Shown: in pieces, positions 24,168 through 32,390 of the stretch
How positions within the stretch are numbered: position 1 is the stretch's first letter
How the letters are laid out: each line of letters opens with the position of its first letter
Assembly (NCBI GenBank): GCA_027063105.1
Contig: JAMOSL010000110.1
Coordinates: 1 to 44,124 of the forward strand
From: Campylobacteraceae bacterium
GTDB taxonomy: Bacteria; Campylobacterota; Campylobacteria; Campylobacterales; Sulfurovaceae
Direction: 5' to 3'
DNA: 44,124 nt
Translations under genes and position numbers: made by a program
Notes under the pieces: generated by a model
Databases searched by the model: none
What the model was told of the DNA's origin: nothing
The model's input: only the letters and a program-made list of their open reading frames with translations

Positions 24168-25985
24168 ATGCAAAAAATCAAAAATATTGCCGTAATCGCC
24201 CATGTTGATCATGGAAAAACAACACTTGTTGATCAACTTCTTCAACAATCAGGAACTTATTCAGCACACCAAGAGGTTCAAGAGAGAGCTATGGACTCTA
24301 ATGATATAGAGAAAGAGAGAGGAATTACAATTCTTTCTAAAAATACAGCTATTACTTATGGTGACCATAAGATTAATATTATTGATACTCCAGGACATGC
24401 CGATTTTGGTGGAGAAGTTGAACGAGTTTTAAAAATGGTTGATGGAGTTTTACTTCTAGTAGATGCTCAAGAGGGTGTAATGCCTCAAACTAAATTTGTT
24501 TTGAAAAAAGCTATTGGTTTTGGATTAATTCCAGTTGTTGTAATTAATAAAATTGACAAAGATGGATCTGATCCTGATAGAGTAATGGACGAAGTATTTG
24601 ACCTTTTAGTTGCACTTGATGCAAATGAAGAGCAACTTGAATTCCCTGTATTATATGCAGCAGCTAGAGATGGTTATGCAAAATGGGAAATGGAAGATGA
24701 GAATAAAGATATGACTCCTCTATTTGAAGCTATCTTAGATAAAGTGCCATATCCAAAAGGTTCTGCTGATGCTAATACACAAGCTCAAGTATTTACTCTC
24801 GATTCTGACAACTTTGTAGGAAAAATTGGAATTACAAGAATATTTAATGGTAAAGTTAAAAAAGGTGATGAGTATCTTTTGGTAAAAGCTTGTGGAGCTA
24901 AATCAAAAAGTAGAATTTCTAAGCTTATTGGATTTAAAGGTCTTGAACGATTTGATATTGATGAGGCAGAAGCTGGTGATATTGTAGCAATTGCTGGATT
25001 TAATGATATTGATGTTGGTGATACTGTTTGTGACCCATCTAATCCTGTGGCACTTGACCCTATGCATGTAGAAGAGCCAACTCTTTCTGTTATTATATCT
25101 GTAAATGATGGACCATTAGCAGGAACTGAGGGTAAACATGTAACAAGTAATAAAATTAGAGAACGATTAGCAAAAGAGATGGAGACAAATATTGCTATGA
25201 GAATGGAACCAATGGGTGATGCATCATTTAAAGTTTCAGGTCGTGGAGAGCTTCAAATTGGAATTTTGGCAGAAAATATGAGAAGAGAAGGTTTTGAGTT
25301 TTTACTTGCAAGACCTGAAGTTGTTACAAAAGAGGAAAATGGTGTAAAGATGGAGCCATTTGAGCATTTAGTAGTTGATGTTCCAGAAGAGTTTCAAGGT
25401 GTTGCAATTGAAAAACTAGGCAAAAGAAAAGCAAATATGACTTCTCTTGCTCCTATGCCTGATGGAACTGTAAGATTAGAGTTTGAAATTCCTGCAAGAG
25501 GATTAATTGGATTTAGAAGTGAATTTTTAACTGATACAAAGGGTGAGGGTATTATGAACCACTCATATTTAGAATATAGAGCATACTCAGGAACTGTTGA
25601 TAGTAGAACACAAGGAGCATTAGTGTCTATGGATAACGGTGATGCTGTAGCATTCTCAATATTTAACCTTCAAGCTAGAGGAACTATGTTTATTAAACCT
25701 CAAGATAAGGTGTATTCAGGAATGGTTATTGGAGAGAGTTCTCGCCCAGGTGACCTTGATGTAAACCCACTTAAAGGTAAAGCATTAACAAATATGAGAA
25801 CAAGTGGTGCAGATGATGCTATTAAACTTGTAACACCTAGAGTAATTTCTCTTGAAAGTGCAATGGAGTGGATAGAAGATGATGAGCTTGTTGAAATTAC
25901 ACCAATTAGTGTAAGAATAAGAAAAAGATCATTAGATGCAAATATAAGAAGAAGAGAAGCTAGAGACAAAAAAAACTCTAAATAA
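24168..25985 (+). CDS. typA: Ribosome-associated translational GTPase TypA/BipA
   Basis: 605 residues. GTPase related to EF-G and LepA that helps 50S assembly and stress or low-temperature growth. G1 is AHVDHGKTT (11-19), the switch II region DTPGHADFGGEVERV, and G4 NKIDKDGSDP. The EF-G-like domains and the BipA-specific C-terminal part (ARGLIGFRSEFLTDTKGEG, NMRTSGADDAIKLVTPR) follow. AGGAAA before the ATG. A stem-loop (25999-26022) follows the stop codon, then mqnA. Confidence 0.97.
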   Translation: MQKIKNIAVIAHVDHGKTTLVDQLLQQSGTYSAHQEVQERAMDSNDIEKERGITILSKNTAITYGDHKINIIDTPGHADFGGEVERVLKMVDGVLLLVDAQEGVMPQTKFVLKKAIGFGLIPVVVINKIDKDGSDPDRVMDEVFDLLVALDANEEQLEFPVLYAAARDGYAKWEMEDENKDMTPLFEAILDKVPYPKGSADANTQAQVFTLDSDNFVGKIGITRIFNGKVKKGDEYLLVKACGAKSKSRISKLIGFKGLERFDIDEAEAGDIVAIAGFNDIDVGDTVCDPSNPVALDPMHVEEPTLSVIISVNDGPLAGTEGKHVTSNKIRERLAKEMETNIAMRMEPMGDASFKVSGRGELQIGILAENMRREGFEFLLARPEVVTKEENGVKMEPFEHLVVDVPEEFQGVAIEKLGKRKANMTSLAPMPDGTVRLEFEIPARGLIGFRSEFLTDTKGEGIMNHSYLEYRAYSGTVDSRTQGALVSMDNGDAVAFSIFNLQARGTMFIKPQDKVYSGMVIGESSRPGDLDVNPLKGKALTNMRTSGADDAIKLVTPRVISLESAMEWIEDDELVEITPISVRIRKRSLDANIRRREARDKKNSK

Positions 25986-25998
25986 TTCTATATAAAAT

Positions 25999-26022
25999 AT
26001 GGAGAGATTCGTTTCTCTCCAT
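25999..26022 (+). terminator. Stem-loop after typA
   Basis: ATGGAGAGA (25999-26007), loop TTCGTT, TCTCTCCAT (26014-26022) is a perfect 9-bp stem 14 bp after the typA stop. Only a short T run follows. It may terminate typA partly or protect its mRNA, since mqnA begins 30 bp further on the same strand. Confidence 0.6.
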
Positions 26023-26052
26023 TTAATAACTCATCAATAAGGAATAGTTATC

Positions 26053-26703
26053 TTGATCTTTGGTTCAATTAGTTATCTCAACCTTTTACCTTTTCAAATA
26101 TTTCTCAAAAAAAATCTTCCAACAACTCAAAGTAAACAAATCTTTCGATATAAAAGAGATATTCCCAGTAGTATAAACTTATCATTTAGACAAAGAAAAG
26201 TTAATGGTGCATTCATATCTAGCATAACATCATCTAAATCAAAATGTACCAATTTAGGAATAATAGCAAATGGAGCAGTTAAAAGTGTTTTTGTTATAGA
26301 GGGTAAAGAAGAGATAGATAAAGCTTCTGCATCTTCTAATATATTAGCTAAAGTATTAAAATTAAAGGGTAAAGTTATTATAGGTGATAGAGCATTGCGT
26401 TATCATTTAGATAATCCAGAAAATGGGATAGATTTAGCTCAACGATGGAAAGAAGAGACAGGGTTACCATTTGTATTTGCAAGATTATGTTATAACTCTT
26501 ATAGTAAAGAGATAACTGCTATTGCCAATAAATTTTCAAAGCAAAAAATATATATACCTCAAACTATATTAAAAAGAGAAGCAAAAGCAAAAGGGGTAAC
26601 ACCTAAAGAGCTTTTATGGTATTTAAGGCATATAGACTATAAAATGGATAGTAAAGCTCATAAATCTTTAAAACTTTTTCTTCGTAAGAGTAGAAAATTA
26701 TAA
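26053..26703 (+). CDS. mqnA: Chorismate dehydratase MqnA (futalosine pathway)
   Basis: 216 residues, somewhat shorter than the typical family member (about 240-280). MqnA converts chorismate to 3-enolpyruvylbenzoate, the first step of the futalosine menaquinone route. The N-terminus FGSISYLNLLPFQIFL matches the MqnA opening. GAFISSITS, GAVKSVFVI, IIGDRALRYHL and GLPFVFARL follow the solute-binding-like fold. Start codon is TTG at 26053 with AAGGAA upstream. Its end overlaps the convergent pseudopilin gene by 6 bp. Confidence 0.87.
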   Translation: MIFGSISYLNLLPFQIFLKKNLPTTQSKQIFRYKRDIPSSINLSFRQRKVNGAFISSITSSKSKCTNLGIIANGAVKSVFVIEGKEEIDKASASSNILAKVLKLKGKVIIGDRALRYHLDNPENGIDLAQRWKEETGLPFVFARLCYNSYSKEITAIANKFSKQKIYIPQTILKREAKAKGVTPKELLWYLRHIDYKMDSKAHKSLKLFLRKSRKL

Positions 26704-27087
26704 TTCAAAGTGTATAAATCTAGCAGAATATTGTGCTTTTAGCATAATATAGTTTAGATTTATAGGAATGAGTTGTTCATCACCCATTATAAGAGGATCA
26801 GATATATTAATTTTTCTTGATATATTTTTTAAAATCTTTTTCGTTTCATCATCATTTATATGAAAGCTTTGAGCTTGAAGTATTGTATAAGCATCTTTTT
26901 CAGCTTTATTATATTTAGAAATACTTTTATCTAAAAATAGAGTATTAGATAGCTCATTTTTCCCTCTATCTGATAAATATAGTGCCATATCTTTTGTTTG
27001 TTTTTGCATTTGAATAATAGCTAAAATTACTACTGATATTAAAAGAACCGATACCATAACTTCTATAATTGTAAATGCTTTTCTCAA
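26698..27087 (-). CDS. Prepilin-type N-methylated protein, minor pseudopilin-like (GspI-like)
   Basis: 129 residues. The type IV prepilin signal is RKAFTIIEVMVSVLLISVV: short basic leader, Phe at position 5 and Glu at +5 of the mature chain, then a hydrophobic helix. In place of the usual Gly before the cleavage site is Ala, so processing may be atypical. Third of three pseudopilin genes, overlapping its upstream neighbour by 4 nt. Likely minor pseudopilin of a type II secretion or transformation pilus. Confidence 0.75.
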   Translation of the reverse strand: MRKAFTIIEVMVSVLLISVVILAIIQMQKQTKDMALYLSDRGKNELSNTLFLDKSISKYNKAEKDAYTILQAQSFHINDDETKKILKNISRKINISDPLIMGDEQLIPINLNYIMLKAQYSARFIHFEL

Positions 27088-27605
27088 TAGAAATCTCCAC
27101 TATTTTTAATTAGTTCAGTTGGGTTTATCCATAAATCTTTAGCTTCATCTAATGATGATACAACTTGAGGTTTTCCAAAAAATGTAGGTAAATAGAAGAA
27201 TTTATTATCTTTTTCTATAATCATTTGACTGCTACTTCCATTTGCATAAATATTAAATCTAAAAGATATTTTTTCATCTTTAAATCTTCCATAATCTACT
27301 TTATATGTATTTTCTTCGCTATTCACTTTATATACTTGTATATTTCTGAGTGATACTTTATATTCATAAGGAATTACGATATCATTTTGATATATAAAAC
27401 ATTTTTGTGAATTTTTTATACAAAAAAGCTCTCTATCTCCAGTTATATTTCCATCTAAAAGAGATACTCTAAGATTGAGAGGTGTAAGAGCTTTTGGTTC
27501 TGTAGAAGCTTTCTGCATAGATGAGAAAACTAACATATACGAGATAGAGATAATCATAATAACTATGAGTAACTCTAAGAGAGAAAATGCTCTTCTTTCT
27601 AACAT
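27084..27605 (-). CDS. Prepilin-type N-methylated protein, minor pseudopilin-like (GspH-like)
   Basis: 173 residues. N-terminal prepilin segment RRAFSLLELLIVIMIISISY with the conserved Phe and Glu+5; again Ala is before the Phe. The remaining part is a beta-rich globular domain with two close cysteines (FCIKNSQKCF) that could form a disulfide. Co-transcribed with gspG (8-nt gap) and the following pseudopilin gene. The GspH label rests on gene order and size only. Confidence 0.73.
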   Translation of the reverse strand: MLERRAFSLLELLIVIMIISISYMLVFSSMQKASTEPKALTPLNLRVSLLDGNITGDRELFCIKNSQKCFIYQNDIVIPYEYKVSLRNIQVYKVNSEENTYKVDYGRFKDEKISFRFNIYANGSSSQMIIEKDNKFFYLPTFFGKPQVVSSLDEAKDLWINPTELIKNSGDFY

Positions 27606-27613
27606 AAACTTAT

Positions 27614-28051
27614 TTATTTATGGCACTTACTAAAGAAAATATCTTCAGCATTTTCAGTTCCACCCTCTTTTCTATCTGCTCCAAAACTAATAATTTCAAA
27701 TCCATTTTCATCTTTTAAGTATGCTAAAGGTTTTTGCCAAGAATCTTTTGGTAATTTTTTAATATATGGACTATTTCTATAGTTTGGATACTTTTCTGCA
27801 TCAGGATTAGATATTAGAGCATTTAGTCCCTCTTCAGTATCTGGATACATTCCATTATCTAACTTAAACATATCTAATGCTTGTTCTGTTGTACTCATTT
27901 GACTACAAACTAAATCTCTCTTTGCTTTTTCACCTGTTTCAATTAAGTTAGGGGCAACAAATGCTGCCAAAATTCCTAAAATTAAAATAACAACTAGAAG
28001 TTCAAGAAGACTAAATCCACTCTTAAGTGTTTTGATATTTTGTAATTGCAT
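27614..28051 (-). CDS. gspG: Type II secretion major pseudopilin GspG
   Basis: 145 residues. Prepilin cleavage site SG/FSLLELLVVILILG is canonical. The GspG features AAFVAPNLIETGEKAKRDLVCSQ, TTEQALDMFKLDNGMYPDTEEGL and the C-terminal KDSWQKPLAYLKDENGFEIISFGADRKEGGTENAEDI (calcium-binding loop; quoted in part: FGADRKEGGTENAEDI) are all recognisable. The major pseudopilin forms the periplasmic pseudopilus. It is first in a three-gene cluster; no secretin or ATPase gene is nearby. Confidence 0.88.
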   Translation of the reverse strand: MQLQNIKTLKSGFSLLELLVVILILGILAAFVAPNLIETGEKAKRDLVCSQMSTTEQALDMFKLDNGMYPDTEEGLNALISNPDAEKYPNYRNSPYIKKLPKDSWQKPLAYLKDENGFEIISFGADRKEGGTENAEDIFFSKCHK

Positions 28052-28135
28052 AATTATCCATTCGTAATCAATTTTTTAATAGTTTACAATAACTATAATA
28101 ATATTAAGTTGAAGCTTTTTTTGGCTAAGGTATTG

Positions 28136-28141
28136 TATAAT
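28136..28141 (+). promoter_or_regulatory. Candidate -10 element for the rraA-like gene
   Basis: TATAAT in TTGTATAATATTT, 25 bp before the ATG. Upstream sequence has no clear -35 but carries a T-rich stretch, as usual in this phylum. Confidence 0.45.
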
Positions 28142-28166
28142 ATTTAAAAATATTTTAGGAGTATTT

Positions 28167-28646
28167 ATGCCATTTTTTACAGCTGATATTTGTGATGAAC
28201 ATAAAGATGATATTCAAGTTTTAAACCATAACTATAAATCTTATGGTGGATTAGAGAAGTGTGAGGGGAATATATTAACTCTCAAGCTAAATAAAGAGAA
28301 CTCAGATCTTATCAAAATGTTAAAGGAAGATGGAAAAGGTCAGATAATAGTTGTTGATGTAGATAAAGAGTTTTATGCCGTAGTTGGTGAAAATCTTATG
28401 AAGTTAGCTCAAAAGAATAATTGGAAAGGTATTTTAATTAATGGTTTTGTAAGAGACACACAAATTACAAGAACTATTCCAGTCGGACTCTGGGCATTAG
28501 GTACTTGTTCTCGAAAAAGTCATGATATAAATAGTGGTATAAGAGATATAGAACTTAACTTCGGAGGAGTATGTTTTAGGAATAAAGATCATCTATTAGC
28601 AGACCATGATGGAATTATTGTAACACATAAGAATGTTCTTAAATAA
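28167..28646 (+). CDS. RraA-like family protein
   Basis: 159 residues, normal for RraA/MenG-like proteins. They form trimeric rings. The GFVRD motif with R96 and D97 (substrate/metal contact) and the DHDGIIV end are typical, as is TADICDEH at the start. In gammaproteobacteria RraA inhibits RNase E. RNase E is not the usual turnover nuclease of Campylobacterota, and other RraA-like proteins are aldolases or oxaloacetate decarboxylases, so an aldolase-type role is equally possible. Monocistronic. Confidence 0.85.
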   Translation: MPFFTADICDEHKDDIQVLNHNYKSYGGLEKCEGNILTLKLNKENSDLIKMLKEDGKGQIIVVDVDKEFYAVVGENLMKLAQKNNWKGILINGFVRDTQITRTIPVGLWALGTCSRKSHDINSGIRDIELNFGGVCFRNKDHLLADHDGIIVTHKNVLK

Positions 28647-28715
28647 GCCAAATTTATTTAAATTTAATAATATTATAAATCATATTGTATATATTCCATT
28701 TTTAATGAATTAAAT

Positions 28716-28727
28716 TGATAATTATCA
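28716..28727. promoter_or_regulatory. Palindrome upstream of soxC, Fur-like
   Basis: TGATAATTATCA is a perfect 12-bp palindrome in the 267-bp gap before soxC, about 90 bp upstream of the predicted -35. It resembles part of a Fur box (GATAAT repeats). In such AT-rich DNA the resemblance is weak evidence. Confidence 0.3.
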
Positions 28728-28817
28728 TAATTAATCCTATTAAGTGTTACTGTATGTAATAATTTATATAGATTTTACAAATATATTACAATTGGTGCTA
28801 TTTTTTTATACTACCAC

Positions 28818-28888
28818 TTGACATTTTAACTTGTTTTCTAATACAATCAAAATTCATAGTAACTTTTAGTAGTTATTTAATAAAAGTT
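28818..28888 (+). promoter_or_regulatory. sox promoter and 5' leader stem-loop
   Basis: TTGACA (28818-28823) and TACAAT (28842-28847) are 18 bp apart, the only near-canonical -35/-10 pair noticed in this window. Transcription should start near 28854. An inverted repeat AACTTTTA (28861-28868) / TAAAAGTT (28881-28888) lies just downstream of that, in the leader. It could be an operator overlapping early transcribed DNA or an mRNA stem. A strong ribosome site GGAGGG precedes soxC. Confidence 0.6.
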
Positions 28889-28913
28889 AAACTAATTAAA
28901 ATAAGGAGGGTAT

Positions 28914-30227
28914 ATGACTAAGATAAGTAAAACTTCTACACCTGAGACAGAACAGTCTAGCAGAAGAGACTTTTTTAGAAAAACAGCAGCATATTCAATA
29001 AGTGCTATTGCAGCAACTACAGTTTTGTCACCAGCTAAATTATTAGCAGATGATGAAAATATTATACATCACACACCATGGGGAACAACTTTAGGGGATG
29101 AACTTAATAAAAATCCTTATGGTCTTCCATCACCTTATGAGCATAATGTGGTAAGAAGAACAGCTAGTTTATTATCATCAGCAGGTGATATGCATGCAGC
29201 TATTTCTCTGAGTCCATTAGCAGAAATGGATGGAATTATTACGCCAAATGGTCTCTTTTTTACAAGAACTCATAATGGTGTAGCTCATATTGACCCAAAT
29301 AAACATAGACTTATGATTCATGGAATGATTGATAAACCTATCGTTCTAACCATGGATGATATAAAAAAGTATCCTAGAGAAAGTGTAATTCACTTCTTAG
29401 AATGTCCTTCTAATGGTGCTGCTGAATGGAAAGCTCCACAATTTAACTCTTTACAGTTTGTTAAAGGTATGATGAGTTGTACTGAATGGACAGGCGTTAG
29501 ACTTAAAACTATTCTTGCTGATTTAGGTGTTAAACCTGAAGCTAAGTGGATGTTGGCAGAGGGTGGTGATGGTTCTGAGATGAGTAGAACTGTTCCTGTT
29601 GAAAAGGTTATGGATGATGCAATGATTGTTTATGCTATGAATGGTGAAGCTTTAAGAGCAGAACAAGGTTATCCTATTCGTCTTCTTCTTCCAGGTTGGG
29701 AAGCTAACTTATGTGTAAAATGGTTAAAAAGATTAGAGTTTGGTGATGAACCATGGTATTGTAAAGAGGAAACTTCTAAATATACAACTCTTATGCCTAG
29801 TGGTAAAGCAATTCAACATTTTTATCCATTAGAAGTAAATTCAATTATAACATCTCCTTGTCCTGAAAAACCATGGACTGAGCTTAAAAAAGGTGATATT
29901 GTAGAAATTGAAGGTCTTGCATGGAGTGGGAAAGGTACTGTTAAATTAGTTGATATATCTTTTGATGGTGGTAAGAATTGGGTAGAGGCTAATCTTAAAG
30001 GTTTAGTTCTTCCTAAAGCATGGACTAGATTCAGTTATATATATAAATATGATGGAAAGCCATTATTACTTCAAAGTAGAGCTATGGATGATGCTGATGA
30101 TGTTCAACCAACAGTTAATCAAGAGAAAGCAATTATCGGTGTAGAAGGTGTTTATCATAGAAATGCTATCTGTACTTGGGAAGTTAAAGAGAATGGGGAG
30201 GTTAACAATGTTCAAGTACGATCGTAA
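28914..30227 (+). CDS. soxC: Sulfur dehydrogenase molybdenum subunit SoxC
   Basis: 437 residues. Molybdopterin subunit of SoxCD, which oxidises SoxY-bound sulfane sulfur in the periplasm. A twin-arginine signal (SSRRDFFRK, RR at 17-18) gives folded export. The sulfite-oxidase fold is shown by HFLECPSNG and by the Moco ligand C189 in GMMSCTEWTGV, followed by GYPIRLLLPGWE and the C-terminal dimerisation domain with VDISFDGGKNWVEA. It is first in soxCDYZ. MoeA (22837) would complete the cofactor. Confidence 0.95.
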   Translation: MTKISKTSTPETEQSSRRDFFRKTAAYSISAIAATTVLSPAKLLADDENIIHHTPWGTTLGDELNKNPYGLPSPYEHNVVRRTASLLSSAGDMHAAISLSPLAEMDGIITPNGLFFTRTHNGVAHIDPNKHRLMIHGMIDKPIVLTMDDIKKYPRESVIHFLECPSNGAAEWKAPQFNSLQFVKGMMSCTEWTGVRLKTILADLGVKPEAKWMLAEGGDGSEMSRTVPVEKVMDDAMIVYAMNGEALRAEQGYPIRLLLPGWEANLCVKWLKRLEFGDEPWYCKEETSKYTTLMPSGKAIQHFYPLEVNSIITSPCPEKPWTELKKGDIVEIEGLAWSGKGTVKLVDISFDGGKNWVEANLKGLVLPKAWTRFSYIYKYDGKPLLLQSRAMDDADDVQPTVNQEKAIIGVEGVYHRNAICTWEVKENGEVNNVQVRS

Positions 30228-31320
30228 ACTTATAACTACTGGTTTGGTAGCAATACTAATAAGTTCTGTTTCTGCTTTTGGATATGAAGGCAAGAAAGAT
30301 GCTCTTGATGGTGGTATGACTTATCCTAGAGTAAATGGAGATTATACAGCTTATAAAATCAATGAAAATATTGATAAAGTAAAAATAAATAATGGTAGAA
30401 CTCCTACAGCAAATGAGTTAAAAGCTTGGGATAGAGATATTATGCCAGATGGTACAGGTCTACCAGATGGTGAAGGTAGTGTTGAAGATGGTGATGAGCT
30501 TTATGAATCTCTATGTGCTGTATGTCATGGTGATTTTGGTGCAGGTGGGGTTGGTTATCCAACATTAACTGGTGGAGATATTAGTTCTCTTACAAATCAG
30601 AGAACAGTACCAGGTAAAGATGCACCAAAAAGAACTATTGGAACATATTGGCCACAAGCTAGTACACTTATCTGGTATACTAGAGATGCAATGCCTTATG
30701 CTCATCCTAAAAGCTTGACAAATAATGAACTTTATGCAATAACTGCTTATCTATTGGCAGCAAATGGAATTAAAGTTGATGGTCAAGAGATGGATGATGA
30801 GTTTGTATTAAGTAAAGAAAATTTCTTAAAAATTGAAATGCCAAATAAAGATGGTTTTTATCCTGATATTGATGGTAAAGATGGCATTGAAAATGTTAGA
30901 AAATTCTTTGCTGATGGAAAAAATTATGGTGCTGTTGGCAAAAGATGTATGAGCAATTGTAAAGATCCAGGAATGGAAGATGTAGAAGCTACTGTAATGG
31001 GAATTGATTATGAACTTACAGATGTCAAACCTCCATATAATAATACAAGAAATTTACCAAAAGTTAAAAAAACAAATTCTCACCCAGGGAAAGAGGGTTA
31101 TGATAAAAACTGTGCTGTATGTCATGCAACAGATACAATGGGTGCACCTAGATTAGGCGATTCAGAAGCTTGGGCTAAAATAACAAAACAAGGTCTTCAG
31201 AAAACTATGATTCATACTATAGAGGGTATAGGTGGAATGCCTCCAAAAGGTGGGAATAAAGATTTAACAGAGTGGCAAATTCAACTTATTCTTGATTATA
31301 TGATTTCAAATAGTAAGTAA
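30208..31320 (+). CDS. soxD: Sulfur dehydrogenase cytochrome subunit SoxD
   Basis: 370 residues from the ATG at 30208, chosen because GGGGAGG lies 6 bp upstream and a normal Sec signal peptide follows (ITTGLVAILISSVSAFG). A longer in-frame start at 30148 lies inside soxC and would spoil the signal. Two c-type haem sites CAVCH are present: one in the N-terminal half and one in the C-terminal half, with later Met ligands (MPYAH, MPPKGG). SoxD transfers electrons from the SoxC molybdenum site to the respiratory chain. It overlaps soxC by 20 bp, implying translational coupling. Confidence 0.94.
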   Translation: MFKYDRKLITTGLVAILISSVSAFGYEGKKDALDGGMTYPRVNGDYTAYKINENIDKVKINNGRTPTANELKAWDRDIMPDGTGLPDGEGSVEDGDELYESLCAVCHGDFGAGGVGYPTLTGGDISSLTNQRTVPGKDAPKRTIGTYWPQASTLIWYTRDAMPYAHPKSLTNNELYAITAYLLAANGIKVDGQEMDDEFVLSKENFLKIEMPNKDGFYPDIDGKDGIENVRKFFADGKNYGAVGKRCMSNCKDPGMEDVEATVMGIDYELTDVKPPYNNTRNLPKVKKTNSHPGKEGYDKNCAVCHATDTMGAPRLGDSEAWAKITKQGLQKTMIHTIEGIGGMPPKGGNKDLTEWQIQLILDYMISNSK

Positions 31321-31349
31321 AATAATAATATTATTAAGTAAAAATAGCT

Positions 31350-31355
31350 TATAAT
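31350..31355 (+). promoter_or_regulatory. Candidate -10 element for soxYZ
   Basis: TATAAT in GCTTATAATATTAG, 30 bp after the soxD stop. The predicted start site (about 31362) coincides with the first base of the structured element at 31361-31435, which strengthens both predictions. Confidence 0.5.
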
Positions 31356-31360
31356 ATTAG

Positions 31361-31435
31361 TGTCAAGATATAAAAGGGGTTTGGATTAATCCCTTTGTAT
31401 CCAAATTCTCTAAGGAATTGGATATCTTCTTGGCA
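31361..31435 (+). ncRNA. Candidate structured 5' leader of soxYZ (three-way junction)
   Basis: Three pairings can coexist. P1: TGTCAAG (31361-31367) with CTTGGCA (31429-31435), one G-U. P2: AAAGGGGTT (31373-31381) with AATCCCTTT (31388-31396), one G-U. P3: TATCCAA (31398-31404) plus TTC (31406-31408) with GAA (31415-31417) plus TTGGATA (31418-31424). Together they close a compact three-way junction that ends 45 nt before soxY, whose ribosome site (AAAGGAAA) stays free. I know no described RNA family with this shape. It could regulate, stabilise, or process the transcript. Confidence 0.45.
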
Positions 31436-31480
31436 TTATAAAAGTCCAAAAGATACATCATAAACAGAAAGGAAATTACG

Positions 31481-31930
31481 ATGGATAGAAGAAAATTTTT
31501 AGGTTTAGGTCTAGCAGCAGCTGCTCTAGTTCCAGCAACAACTTTAAATGCAATTGACTTTAGAGGAACAAAACCGGATGCATGGAAAGCAACAACACCA
31601 GCAGATGCTATAAAAGGTATGTACGGAGATATTACTCCAATTGAAGAAGGTGTAAATATTAAAGCACCAAAATTGGCTGAAAATGGTGGAGCTATTCCAA
31701 TCAAAATCAAGTCAGATATTCAAGCTAAATCAGTAGCACTTTTCCAAGATGCTAATCCTCGTTCAGCAGTTGCAGTATGGACTGTTGCAGCAGGTGGAAT
31801 CATTGATTATAGTGTTAAAATTAAAATGAAGCAAACTGGTAAAGTAACTGTTATCATTGAAGGTACAAATGGTAAATTTTACTCAAAAGTATTACCAATA
31901 GAAGTATCTAAAGGTGGTTGTGGAGGTTGA
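31481..31930 (+). CDS. soxY: Sulfur carrier protein SoxY
   Basis: 149 residues. A Tat signal (MDRRKFLGLGLAAAALVPAT) precedes a small immunoglobulin-like domain. The C-terminus is SKGGCGG, where the Cys covalently carries the sulfur intermediate on a swinging arm. It works as a heterodimer with SoxZ, encoded 60 bp downstream, and is co-exported with it. In the soxCDYZ cluster of Campylobacterota it is the second SoxY paralogue next to that of soxXYZAB. Confidence 0.96.
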   Translation: MDRRKFLGLGLAAAALVPATTLNAIDFRGTKPDAWKATTPADAIKGMYGDITPIEEGVNIKAPKLAENGGAIPIKIKSDIQAKSVALFQDANPRSAVAVWTVAAGGIIDYSVKIKMKQTGKVTVIIEGTNGKFYSKVLPIEVSKGGCGG

Positions 31931-31990
31931 TTTAACCCCATAAATATTGATTTAAAAGCTAAATAAACCATAAAATTAAGGAGTAATTAA

Positions 31991-32284
31991 ATGAAAGTAA
32001 AAGCAAAACTAAAAAAAGATATAGTAAAAGTAAAAGTACTAGCAGAGCATATAAACGCTGGTCCAGAAGAGGCAGAAAAGAAGAAAATTGAACCAAATTT
32101 CATTACAAGTATCGTAGCAAAAGCTAATGATAAAGTTGTATTTGAAGTATCTGGTAGTGGATTTATCTCTAAAAATCCTCAATTCTCATTTTCATTCAAA
32201 GGTGCAGCAAAAGGTGACGAGATAGAAGTTACTTGGACTGATTTAAAAGGCAATACTAAATCTGCAAAGAAAAAGATTAAGTAA
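31991..32284 (+). CDS. soxZ: Sulfur carrier partner SoxZ
   Basis: 97 residues with no signal peptide, as expected for a protein exported in complex with SoxY. The beta-rich sequence has the typical VKVLAEHINAGPEEAEKKKIEPNF region (quoted in part: AEHINAGPEEAEKK), ISKNPQFSFSFKGA and VTWTDLKGNTKSA. Ribosome site AAGGAG. A stem-loop (32292-32312) follows. SoxZ positions the SoxY arm at partner enzymes. Confidence 0.95.
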   Translation: MKVKAKLKKDIVKVKVLAEHINAGPEEAEKKKIEPNFITSIVAKANDKVVFEVSGSGFISKNPQFSFSFKGAAKGDEIEVTWTDLKGNTKSAKKKIK

Positions 32285-32291
32285 TCCATCT

Positions 32292-32312
32292 TCCAACTCT
32301 TTTTGAGTTGGA
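32292..32312 (+). terminator. Stem-loop after soxZ
   Basis: TCCAACTC (32292-32299), loop TTTTT, GAGTTGGA (32305-32312), 8 bp and perfect, 7 bp after the soxZ stop. The following bases (GTCTTACAC) are a weak U tract, so partial termination or 3' protection of soxYZ mRNA is likely. Confidence 0.6.
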
Positions 32313-32390
32313 GTCTTACACAGTTTAGTATTATTTTTAAAAATAAAATAGTAGTGGATTGTAAAATCTATATTATCACAAGGAGATAGA

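Noticed and set aside
30148..30207. Longer N-terminus for SoxD starting inside soxC
   Set aside because: It lacks a good ribosome site and would place 20 extra residues before a normal signal peptide; the ATG at 30208 has GGGGAGG.
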